From Mangifera indica (lineage: Eukaryota > Streptophyta > Magnoliopsida > Sapindales > Anacardiaceae): a DNA stretch of 64,000 nt. The notes below the pieces were generated by a model that saw nothing but the letters and a program-made list of their open reading frames with translations, was not told where the DNA came from and did no database searches. Within the stretch, counting starts at the first letter, position 1, and every line of letters starts with the position of its first letter. The DNA is taken from the NCBI RefSeq assembly GCF_011075055.1, contig NC_058150.1, positions 1,550,001 through 1,614,000 of the forward strand, read 5' to 3'. A program made the translations under genes and the position numbers. Below, piece after piece: positions 36,280 through 46,344 of this stretch.

Positions 36280-36647
36280 CGACAATTTGATACTCTTGTC
36301 TTGTTCTTGCAGTTCTGTACTATGAGAGAACAATTTCATGCGAAGAACAAGTAATATTGCAATTGTCAAAAAAACTTGTTATAATATTTTACAACATAGT
36401 GTAGGACAAGGTGAAAAAAATCAAAACTCATAATCATATTGTCATAAACAGGAACTATTGTGCCAAAACTTCTTTCTTGCAACATTAGACACAAAACCTT
36501 ACAGGTTTCAATTGAGATACACAGAAATTAATCCTTACAGACATCCGAACCTACCAGATAAGAGCAGACAGGAGTCTCATCCCTGGCATATTTGGAAACT
36601 CGTTAAGTTCCATAAACACTGACGAATTGGTGCATACTTCAGCTTGT
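36280..36647. other. Convergent intergenic region
   Basis: Holds the 3' flanks of the cyclophilin gene (+) and the C3HC pseudogene (-). Nothing else recognised. Confidence 0.6.
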
Positions 36648-39579
36648 TTAATGCCTGGGCTTCAATCTTTTCGTGACCGGAGACAAGAAAAGCTTTCTAA
36701 CTGAGGTGATGGGATCATCCACCTGTTAATAATTATATAGCAAGATATAAATCCTTTCTAGATGAAAGTACTAAGGAAACTAATGGACCATCACTGTGTA
36801 CTATATACACATACAAATTCAGATCAACTTAGTATTAAGCTCAGACCAATTTGCAGGTTCAATGTTCTATGAATTATTATTTACTGAGTTTTATAATTGT
36901 GCTGCCCACTGTTAATATCAAATGTCTTTAAACCAAGGCTTGATGGTAGAACATATGGATATACCTTAATCACAGAGGTAGATGGAGGAGAATTTGCCAG
37001 TGATGGATGAGAGTGCTCTTTCAGATGACAAAAAGCAGATAGTGTTATTTGCCATCTGGGTGATCCACTACCTGTTGAAAAAATCCAGGGCAAAAAAGCC
37101 TGTGCCACCTAATTGGATCAAATTTCACCCCATTATCTTCTAAAAGTTGCTTAGGACCCTTTCCTGGAAGACAGGAGCATGATTAATTTAAACTGTTATA
37201 ATCAAATAACAAATCTTATGAGAACCAGAAAAACGAGAAAAAAAAAAAGCAGGAGAAAATTAGCCGCAAAATGCTAAAATGCATAGACCAAACTGACATC
37301 TATCAAAGAAGGCATTATCCACAGTTCAGTAGCGGCTGGAAGATAGGAGCACTATTAATTGATTTAAACTGTTATAATTGGCATACGTAACACAGAAAGT
37401 AACAATTGCTTGTTAGAATTCATTAAGCACTCAAAACATGAGGAATATTTTTATTTCATTTTTGTTTTTTACATAAAAAAGTAATGTGTTTTACTTCTGA
37501 AATAAACTGCAGTTTTTGAAGATGAACAGTGGATCTTAATGGCCCATTGGATTTTCTAACCATATCATTCATCTTCTCGATACCATGAGTAAACTAGTGC
37601 CAATACCTTGTTTGACTTATTCTTCAAGGCACAAATATGAGACCTGTTAAAATTCTTCCAACTAGTGTCAGACATAGCTTATGGATAGCCAAAGAAACCA
37701 GCTAACAAAATCTAAAGCAACATTTGTAAATTAAATTATCCCCACACAAGTAAATTTATCCCACTAACAGTAATGAATGAAAGTAAGGGTCAGGGGTAGT
37801 TTTTGGTGATTTTGAACATAGAGTTATTCCGTTTGATGATGGTTGAAGATATAGGGATAGTTTTTGACAATTGTCCATTGGAAATCAGTAGAATTGTCAT
37901 TGACTGCAATAATGAGCATGACACAGTGTAAAAAGGAATCAGAATAGAGAACCTATAGGCTTCAGGTTGGGGAAATGGAATCTTGATCAACCATTGAAAA
38001 CATACATAAACTCTATATGTATAAGGAGGGAACAACAAGGCAAGATGTATTGAAGCTTATATGCCAGTGATAACAATATTTGAAGTAAGCAAATGATCAT
38101 ATCAGCAACCCAGAATTCACAAACCATTCAAGCAAACAAGTTTCAAACCTGATAATATAAGTTAGGAGATATGTTTTCAGAGTCACAACCAAGGCAATCT
38201 ATTTGAGAAGCCTTCACAGATCCATCACCACATTCCAGCATTAACAACTGCTTAAGAAATTCTTCTAACTTAGGGCTCCTCATGCACTCAATGGCCAAAG
38301 ATAAAGTTACTGGAAGAGATAACAATTGTAAGAGTGCAGAAGAACGTTCTTGAAACTTGTCAACTAAAACTGGAGGCGGTATAGGAGGAAATAGCACCAA
38401 TGCTTCATCGCAGATATTGTTAATCCAGGGCAGAGAAATTTGTGTTCATTGTCTAACTTTAAGCTAAATACCAAGGCTACCTTCTCAACTGAGAGAACAC
38501 AGGAAAGAGTTATATTGAGATAAAAACATTTAGAATACTGATTTAACATTGTCTGATGAAGTGAAAATAATAACATGCCTTGCTGCTGTGTCCAAGATGA
38601 TGGAGCAGAAAAAAGGTGACAAGCTCCACAAGATTCACAAGCTATGATATCTGTTTCCACATTGACCCAACCTCTGTTTCCACATTGACCCAACCTCTCC
38701 TTGCACAATTTACAGCACTTACAGCCTAAAAACAACAGGAAAAGAGCATGTAGACATGTTATTAGATAAAACCAAGAGAATTTATTTTCCCTTCTTTCTA
38801 AGAGGACTAAAACCTTAAACAATATTTCTCCAACCTTAGGCTTGGCAAACCATGTCATAGACTTAAAGGTGGCAAGCCTCCTCATAAGATCTCCTCGGTC
38901 CCATGGTCCACACAGAGGAGCTTGAGATGACCCAGCTGAAGACAAAGACTGTTTGTGTTTCTCTACAGTGTATACGCTGGTTTTAGGTTGCACTAGAGCT
39001 AATGCAGATTCTGGATTCAATCGCTTTGAGCCTACTGCCACTTCAACTGCTGAAAAAACTAGTATTTATAAACAAAACCATAAAAAAATTGTTAATTTTA
39101 CACTCTGTATTCTACAAACACAAAGATCGCACTGCCATACAGGCTGGTAAAATTCTCAATATAACAAAGTGTTCTCATTCATATTCAGCTACAACTTTGA
39201 TATTTAATATTAATAGATTTATAATACTTCAAGTAATACATATTTACCAGACTTGACATCTAACATCCCCAAACATTAAACCTAAAACTTAAATTGAACA
39301 GACAAAGCAATTAAAAGAAAATAATTTTCAAATTCTAAAAGGTTATACTATCAATATTTTCAATCACTGTCAATAAAACGAAACATTATAGAAATATTTA
39401 GCTCGACTAAGCACAAATTCTTGTTTTCATTTCGTTTTTCTATTTGTTTCTTCTGTTTCCCCGGTAATCAGAAGCTGAAAGTAAAAACACAAAGATTAAC
39501 CAAAAAAGAAAAGAGAAGAAAAGAAAGAGAACCTGGAGGAGCTTGGTGTGGACTTAGGAGGTTGAAAGAGCTTATCCAT
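36648..39579 (-). pseudogene. Broken C3HC zinc-finger gene (ZC3HC1/NIPA-like, MEM1-type)
   Basis: Remnant exons in order: 39579-39533 (MDKLFQPPKSTPSSS), 39049-38835 (to WDRGDLMRRLATFKSMTWFA), 38725-38579 (AVSAVNCARRGWVNVET, ACESCG), 38488-38149 (FSLKLDNEHKFLCP to LYYQ), 37163-36965 (VKFDPIRWHRLFCP) and 36722-36648 (VDDPITSVRKLF to stop). Intact relatives are C3HC (Rsm1) nuclear proteins. Lesions seen: (1) a 23-bp tandem duplication at 38652-38697 shifts frame; (2) one base is missing at each CPW codon triplet (38425-38432 and 37085-37092, both TGCCCTGG); (3) exon 1 and exon 2 do not join in frame with any nearby AG; (4) no counterpart of the expected middle exons (KLISLCGWEP, DCKLCG) lies between 38148 and 37164. 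Splice sites are otherwise good, and exon 3 uses a GC donor, so decay looks recent. Single-base losses could be assembly errors; the missing exons are harder to explain that way. Confidence 0.85.
38652..38697 (-). repeat. 23-bp tandem duplication inside a zinc-finger exon
   Basis: Two exact adjacent units of tgtttccacattgacccaac plus ctc (38652-38674 and 38675-38697). Twenty-three is not a multiple of three, so the coding frame of the C3HC exon is lost after the first unit and a stop follows within a few codons. Confidence 0.95.
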
Positions 39580-39859
39580 GATCGAGTGGAACCTTTTTTA
39601 TGAACCCCCCGCCATTGTGTTTGCATTGCAAGAGAATCTGTCCTTCCTTTGGCTTCCAATCTCAAAGTATTACCAACTTAAAACGACAACGTTATTTGCT
39701 GGCTGTGTGTTGTGTCGTCTCGTCTCTGTAGACCGTAGTGGGTCAAACTTCAGAGCATAAATCCCAGGTACATCCGGGTCGCCCCGAGTTTCACTTAATT
39801 GGGTTTGATGGCAAGAACCTAGTTGTATTTGCAAGGGCCAGCCCAATCATTCATCCTTA
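39580..39859. other. Upstream region of the C3HC pseudogene
   Basis: A more balanced base composition is compatible with a former promoter of the minus-strand gene. Nothing else recognised. Confidence 0.45.
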
Positions 39860-40341
39860 AGGTGCGTTTGGTTGACGGTAAGATAGAGTACCTTGGTAAT
39901 CTATCTTTTATTCCCTTGTTTGGTTCTTCAGTAATAAAAGATTACAGTAATCTTCTATTACCAATGCTGACGTGGCAGGTAATATAGATGGTAATCTGAT
40001 TACCACCTTCACCTTAGGTATTTAAAGATTACTGGAGTAATCTTAAGTTTATTATAGAAAAATTATTATTTATTAATTTTTTGAGATAAAAATAAATTTA
40101 TTTTTAATTAATATGACAAATAATATAAAAAATATTTAAAAATAATTATATTCAAGCGCATTTAAATAAAATAATTTACTAGTAATCTTTTATTACCTTT
40201 AACTAAACAAAATAATTCTTTATACCTATCAAATTTTATCAAACATAGTAATCATTTATACCCAGTAATCTTCTAAGTAATCTATTTTCAAGGTAATCTT
40301 TCTATTTTAGTAATCAAACATTACCCAAACCAAACGCCCCC
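39860..40341. mobile_element. PIF/Harbinger-like MITE, about 482 bp, TTA target duplication
   Basis: Terminal inverted repeats: left AGGTGCGTTTGGTTGACGGT, right (reverse complement) AGGGGGCGTTTGGTTTGGGT. Both are flanked by TTA (39857-39859 and 40342-40344), the 3-bp duplication of the PIF/Harbinger group. GTAATCTTTTATTACC-type words recur in direct and inverted orientation inside (agattacagtaatcttctat, gtaatcttttattacc). No coding capacity. Confidence 0.85.
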
Positions 40342-42212
40342 TTAATCTGTTTATTAAATTAAGGAAAGACATCCCTTTAAATGATAATCCTTCCAGAGAC
40401 TTTCAGGAATGAATTGCTTGACTTTAAATTTTAAGGCCGGTTTAAATAAATCAAATTCGAATTAAATATTGAGTTTTATATAAATGATTAAGTTATAATC
40501 TATTCAAATATTTGAATTTAATTTAATTTAATTTAATTTGAATCAAATTTAAGGTTAATTTATTTTCAAGCATCAACTTATTAATATCGGAACTAATCTT
40601 TAACCGATTCTTTTATATTTGAATCGATTTTAAATTATACTTTATTCGAGCTCAACTCTAATTGAATCTAACCCAAATAAGTATATCATAAGACAACACA
40701 CCATAGAAAAATATTAAGGTAAAGTATACTAAAATTCTAATTTTAAAGTTTGTATCTTTGAAATAATGCTTTATGTTGACTATGTAATAATGTGAAATTA
40801 TTATAATAGAGGGAGGGATTATTTTTTTCTTATTGATATTTAATGTTTCTAAAAAAATGTTATTAAAATTATTATAAAGTGTGAATAACCCTAATAGAAG
40901 TTGCAAATTACATTTATTGACAATACCAAACACATTGTTGCCTTTCTTTGTAATGTTACAATATATTTATTATAAGTTATAAATGAACATCGAGAACTTT
41001 GACCTAGCGAAGAAAATCATTTAATCACATGATGATATATTATCTGTTTGAAAACTTCATCATCCAGACAAAACATCTTCCAAATCTCATTGACATAATA
41101 TAAGGAAGATATATTTATGAATAGTTAGAGATATTCAAAATTGAATATATATATCATTACTCAAACAGATAATCTTTTCGTTAGAAAGCTGATCAAGAAA
41201 AAGCTTGCACAACACAAGCTAGGAAGCACGAAAACTTACCCCATGGTGCGTTTTTGCTTTTCAGAAACATGTCTTTCAAAAACCCCCTGAAATTTGTAAG
41301 AAACATTTTGGGCCATTTTAGAAATATAAAAAAAATAAAACATGTTTTAGGAAAAGAAACACACATATTTTTCTTTTTTTTTTTAATTGATAAAAAGTCT
41401 GATTTCAGGTATTACTCTCTTTTGCCATTTCCACCTTAACTTTGATTTAGTATCTTAAAAACACCCTATATTTTTTATATTTTTTGTTTTCCACCCTATA
41501 TTTTTAAAAAATATATTTCAATCTTTCTGCATTTTTGTATTTCCATTTCCATTTCTGTTTTCGTGCTATATAGAGCACAAGAACTTTTATATTAATTTGT
41601 CCCGGCATTGCATGCAGCCACAGATGAGAAGAAGGAAGATGGGAAAATGTTTGTGTATACCTGCAATTAACTAGAATAGTCCTTATTTGGTTTTAAAGAT
41701 AAACAACATTAAACTTCAGTAACGAGAATCGCTAAAACCCTAACCCTAATCCAAAATTAAATCCTAGGTTCAATTATATTGATAGACTAACAGTAATAAG
41801 ATCCTTCACCAACAACAAGAGCACATGCATTTAACTAGCTTTCAAGGCAGCTGCACTGCGCAGAGCTATATAGATAAGTTCGATATGGCGACCCATTTAA
41901 TTTGAAAGCTTCTCTTCTTCGATCGGCTTCTTTTCATTGCTGTAATTATTGCTAGCTGGCCTTTTTCGCCTCGAGAAGTGGCTGCCAGTGCTTCTCTTTA
42001 AGCGCTTTGTAGATTTTGCTTTTCTAAAAACTATCTACTTCGTTTTCTTTCTTCTTTTTAGTTCAGTTATGTTCTTAGAAGTTCGTTTCTCTTACTTCAT
42101 TTGAGTCTCACTCTCTCTCTTTTTTCTGTCTCTCCATTGGCTGGAGATTATAAACACGATCATCATTTCTTCTTCTAGGAGGACTTAAGTTTGTCAGCTA
42201 AGAAAGGCCATA
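40342..42212. other. Intergenic region
   Basis: AT-rich. About 40440-40680 carries degenerate 'gaattaaa / ttcgagctcaactc' repeat words plus a short (aattt)n run at 40517-40541. About 41240-41560 is T-rich low complexity. A telomere-like word lies at 41735-41751. From about 41850 composition becomes promoter- and leader-like, ahead of the PII-2-type remnant. No gene seen. Confidence 0.5.
41735..41751 (+). promoter_or_regulatory. Telomere-like word (double telo-box)
   Basis: aaaaccctaaccctaat, just over two units of the plant-type CCCTAA(A) motif, about 460 bases upstream of the PII-2-type remnant. It may be a telo-box of the former promoter or an interstitial telomere scar. Two units are too few to decide. 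Confidence 0.4.
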
Positions 42213-43640
42213 ATGAAGAATTCATTTCTGGCAATTTTTCTTGTATTCCCTTTTGTTGGGTGGTTTGTAAGTTTATGTGGAGGGCCAGGAAGATCAAGAT
42301 GTAGCAGCAATGGAGACAAAAGAGCAAGAGGCTCTTTATTTAGCAATTCAGGGATTTATGGAGAAGCAGTGGAATGGTTCAGATCTCTATCCAGATCCCT
42401 GTGGATAGGCGCCAATATAGGTTGAAATTAATCACGACTTTGACAACAAGAATTCCTTTATTTTACTTACATTACACTAGTTCTTCATGCAAAGTATCAA
42501 ATGAATTACATAATTAAAATTTTATCTATTTTAGTTGCTTTCCCTGTACTTCATAAATAACAAGAAAGAACATTTTTATTTTTCATGAAAGCCAATTAAT
42601 TCATGACATTAACTTACGGAGAAAAATGGTTGAGGTTGGAGATGGTAATTTGGTCTGGCAAACTGGTTCCTAGGGATGGTAATTTGGGCCCGACTTTAGA
42701 GGCCCCGACCCTAACGATAAGGGGATTCTCCGATAAAAATGGGGAAGGGGACGGGGACGGAGATAAAAAAAATCTCAGCAATCAAGGATGGGACAGGGAT
42801 GGGGATACATGTGTCCCCTCCCCGCCCCTATCCTCGTCTCTTTATATTAATATATTTTTATAGTTTTAAATTATTTATATTTTTCAAATTTATTTAGGTT
42901 TTTGTTATGCATATTAAAAGAGTTAATATATTATATTTATGATATTTGAAATAGTAGATTAATTTTAATTTTGCTTAATTTTGTTATTTAATATATTTAT
43001 ATTGTATTTACAAGGTAAAAATAATATTTCTTTTTTGCAGTACGGGGAGGGGATGGGGAGGAGATTTTTCTTTGCGGGGAGGGGACGAAGAATTATTTTC
43101 ATCCCCGTAGCGGGGACGGGGATTGAGATCCCCTCCCCGCCCTCCCCGTTGCCATCTCTATTGGTTCCTCACTCACCCTTTTTTTGAGGGGGACAGAATT
43201 TTTTGATAAAAATGAAAATAGGATGGGATAACTAAAATTTTGACTTTAAAAAATGAGATGAAGATAGGGATAAATATATAATATTTTGTCTCCTTTTCGG
43301 GTTGTTTACTCTCTCATAATCTTTAGAATTTCGATCAAACCCGCGACTTATTAATTGGCACTATTCCAACAAGTTTTGGCGGCCTCAAAAAGCTCCAATC
43401 TTTGGTTTTACTAGAAAATTGTTAAGACTGGCAAACTACCAAGATGGAGTTGGGCAATATGGTCAATTTAGGACGTCTTGTTCTTGCTGGAAATCGGCTT
43501 CAAGGTCAGATTCTGGTGAGTTTTGGGGGGGTAGACCGAGCTCTTGATAATGGACTTAAGCTGGGTCGAAACCGTTGACTTTGGGAGGTTTGACTTCACT
43601 CACGACAAGCTTGAAGGAAAATTGCCAAAAGAGGACTTGA
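42213..43640 (+). pseudogene. Broken leucine-rich-repeat protein gene (PII-2-like)
   Basis: The first piece (42213-42420) has an ATG and a good signal peptide (MKNSFLAIFLVFPFVGWFV). The frame then slips, and the mature N-terminus continues one frame away as METKEQEALYLAIQGF and QWNGSDLYPDPCG, followed by TAG. Both blocks are characteristic of the PIRIFORMOSPORA INDICA-INSENSITIVE 2-type secreted LRR proteins as I recall them. After a gap containing a hAT-like MITE, LRR sequence resumes at about 43326: EFRSNPRLI, then in another frame GTIPTSFGGLKKLQSLVLL, a stop, ELGNMVNLGRLVLAGNRLQG, and finally a KLEGKLPKE-like remnant near 43610-43640. At least three frame changes, two stops, missing repeats and an insertion make it non-functional. 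Confidence 0.87.
42663..43168. mobile_element. hAT-like MITE, about 490 bp, in the LRR pseudogene
   Basis: The element (42671-43160) has short terminal inverted repeats: TAGGGATGGTAA on the left and, reversed from the right end, TAGAGATGGCAA. The 8-bp flanks match at 7 of 8 positions (ctggttcc at 42663-42670, ttggttcc at 43161-43168), as expected of a hAT-type duplication. Both subterminal regions are unusually GC-rich, with repeated GGGGACGGGG and CCCCTCCCCGCC words, around an AT-rich core. No coding capacity. Confidence 0.85.
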
Positions 43641-44199
43641 TTGTAAGAGCACTCAGTAAATAAGATTTCTTTTGCTTGAAGCCTCAACTCCTTTGCCAAC
43701 CTGACCATATTTAAGTTATATATTAAATAGTGCTGTGTTTGAACTCTATAGCCACCCTACGAAGAGCAGAAGATCAGATAAAAAGATGATTAATTAGCTA
43801 GCAAATCTCCATTAAATGTCAGCCTTTTCTGCACAATGTATAATTGTCAGTATTAAATATTGAAGGGAAATAATAAATATCATAATCAATAGGCTAATTA
43901 ATCTAAGATTATATATCCATCCATAATTGCAGAGTCCTGATTCTGCCCAACAAGCTGGTGTCCTGTGAAAGAACTTACTTATACCAGGTCAAAGATAGAC
44001 CTCTTTCTCAACGGTTACCTCCAAGAATCCACTATCTCCACATCTCTCTCCTAATTATTCTCCCATTAACAGCCTTCAATTTCGCTTCTCTTTAATTAAT
44101 TAACCATATTTTCTCAACTACGTACTGTACTCATCTCCTGTTTTTATTTCAAGAGACTAAGCACAGACTAAGTGAGAGCTCCCTTGAGTCCAAAAAATT
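43641..44199. other. Upstream region of the early nodulin-like gene
   Basis: Probable promoter and 5' leader of the gene starting at 44200. No other feature recognised. Confidence 0.5.
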
Positions 44200-44829
44200 A
44201 TGGCTTCTCTCCTTGTTATCTGTTTCAAAGCTTCTCTCTTTTTGTTTCTCTTCTTGTTTCTCCATGTGCACACTGTAACTTGCACTGAATATGAAGCGGG
44301 CGGTGACGATGGCTGGGTTATTCCCAAGGGCAACGACGCTGACCAAATGTACAATCGGTGGGCCTCCGGCAACAGGTTTAAGCCTGATGATATAGTCCGT
44401 AAGTAGTAAATTCTGATGAAATATTGCTTCTTCCCTGTTTAAAAAAGTTTCATTTTTGTTTTATATGTGTGTTTGATGATGAATTCAGATTTTAAGTACA
44501 AGGAAGACTCAGTGATGGTGGTGACTGAGGAGGAGTACCAGAAGTGTCGATCATCTCATCCGTTTTTCTACTCTAACAATGGCGACACCGTCTTCAAGCT
44601 GGAGCGGCCGGGGTTGTTCTATTTCATCAGCGGCGTTTCCGGCCATTGTGAGCGGGGGCAGAAGATGATCATCAAAGTTTTGGAGCCTCCGGCAAACTCT
44701 CCCGAACAACCCCAGAACCAGACCACCACAGACGAAAAGAACAATGGCTCAGTTCTAAGCCCTTCCATGGCTTCTCCAATAAATATAGTGTTGCTAGTTT
44801 TGTCTTTTCTATTGCTGCTTTTTCATTAG
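44200..44829 (+). CDS. Early nodulin-like protein (phytocyanin family, GPI-anchored), 179 aa
   Basis: Two exons, 44200-44398 and 44489-44829, joined in phase 1. A phytocyanin intron at this place is usual. Residues 1-28 are a signal peptide (SLFLFLFLFLHVHTVTC). The plastocyanin-like domain runs from EYEAGGDDGWVIP to about residue 135, with the conserved pair of cysteines in EYQKCRSSHPFFYSNNGDTV and GHCERGQKMIIKV. The first copper-ligand His of true blue-copper proteins is replaced (FKYKEDSVMVV), which places it with ENODLs that do not bind copper. A Pro/Gln/Asn-rich spacer follows, then a hydrophobic C-terminal tail (MASPINIVLLVLSFLLLLFH), the signal for a GPI anchor. Expected location is the outer plasma-membrane face. 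Precise role unknown. Confidence 0.92.
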
Positions 44830-45620
44830 GCTTCTTTAACTAGATCAATCCATTTTAGCCTGTTCTTATTTGTTATTCATGTTTTTGTTAGGTCAGTTTC
44901 ACTAGAGTCATTTGTGGAGATAATTGTTGGAATTCATGATTAGATAAAAATTAATTATTTATTATCTCACAGCCTGAGGGGTTTATTATTGAAATCAACA
45001 AGAAAATCTAATGCTTAATCCCAACAATTATGAGGTTAATTAATTTTTTTGTCAAGAGATTATGAAGCCAGTAAAATTTCTTTTTTGTTTAAATTCAAAT
45101 AAGAACTTAACCATTATAGTCTTAAAAAAAAAAGATTTAAAAGCCTAATTGGAATATAATTTTCCTCCAAAAATGGGAAAAAAAAAAGAGTCCATTTCTT
45201 TTGAGAGTCATGATGAGAGGTAGGAATGAGGGCTACCCTGCGGCCTTTTGGATAGTGGGTTCTTATAAATCTTGTCTAAGACTCATCTAGTTGGTTCAAA
45301 TTTTGTGTTATTTTTCTCAACTTGTTGAGTGCTATTAGCCTCCCATGTAGTTTGAGATTGCCTCCAACTCCGCACTTGTCTTCATAGCTTCTACCTATTA
45401 AAGAGAAGTTAAATGGTATGTTTATCTGTCATCATTTATTATATGATTGAATATTATTTTATTTTTAATTTAAAACCTTTAAATCATATTTATTTATATA
45501 TTAAAAAAAATACACATAATTTTATTATAAACAGAAATTGTAATTTAGAATCCTCAACGTATCATGCAAGTTTCCACCAATATATTATTGCCCTCCCTTC
45601 CAAAGTATTAATTAATTATA
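44830..45620. other. Intergenic region
   Basis: 3' flank of the early nodulin-like gene, then AT-rich DNA with no recognised gene. Open frames in 45413-45802 run into the mobile element and are not coding. Confidence 0.5.
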
Positions 45621-46344
45621 GGCAAAAGGGTTTATTCCCACCCAAAATATATTGTTTTCATCTCTTAAATTTGAAAAACTTATTTAACCACCAATGGACA
45701 GTTAAGTCTATTAATTTTAAGAACAAAATCATCATTTCATATATAATATTAAAAATAAACTTAAATTTAATTTCTTTTTCTCTCTTAAATCCTAAAAACT
45801 AACTATTTTTTCTTTATGCTAAGTTTTAAAAAATAATATTTCCTTTCTAAGGTTTAGTTTTCAAACTCCAACATCATCTCTGGTGTTATTGTTGGCAGCC
45901 TATCCCTCTAGACGTTTCCTCTCCCTCTAGCAATCTCTCTCTTCTCACTTGGACCTCCCGCTGGAATTGATTAAAGCTAGGAATGAAGATGAAGACAAAG
46001 ATCTCTTCTTGATCGTTTTTTAGTTTCAATCGACGCTGGCCAGAGGTCCAAGTAAGAGGAGAGAGACCACCAGAGAGAGAGAAAGAGTTAAGAGGGAGAG
46101 GTTGTCAATAATGACATTGGAGTTTGAAAACTAAACTTTAGGGGGAATATTATTTTTTTAAAACTTGATTTAGAGGTGAAATGATTACTTTTTAGGATTT
46201 AGAGGGGGAAAAAGAAATAAAATTTTAAGAAGTTAGAGTTTCGTTAACTTTAACTGTCCATAAATGGGTAAATGAAATTGTTAAAGTTAAAAGGTATAAA
46301 CTTGGATATACAGTATACTTTGGGTGGGAATAAGTCTTTTGGCC
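45621..46344. mobile_element. Long-inverted-repeat (fold-back) Mutator-like element, 724 bp
   Basis: Nearly the whole element is a palindrome of two arms of about 330-360 bases around a short centre near 46000. Left end GGCAAAAGGGTTTATTCCCA; right end, reversed, GGCCAAAAGACTTATTCCCA. Further matching arm segments include ATGGACAGTTAA, TTTAGTTTTCAAACTCCAA and CTCACTTGGACCTC / CTTACTTGGACCTC. Flanks ttaattata (45612-45620) and tcaattata (46345-46353) agree at 8 of 9 positions, a Mutator-size duplication. No coding capacity. Such an arm pair would give a long hairpin RNA if transcribed. Confidence 0.88.
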
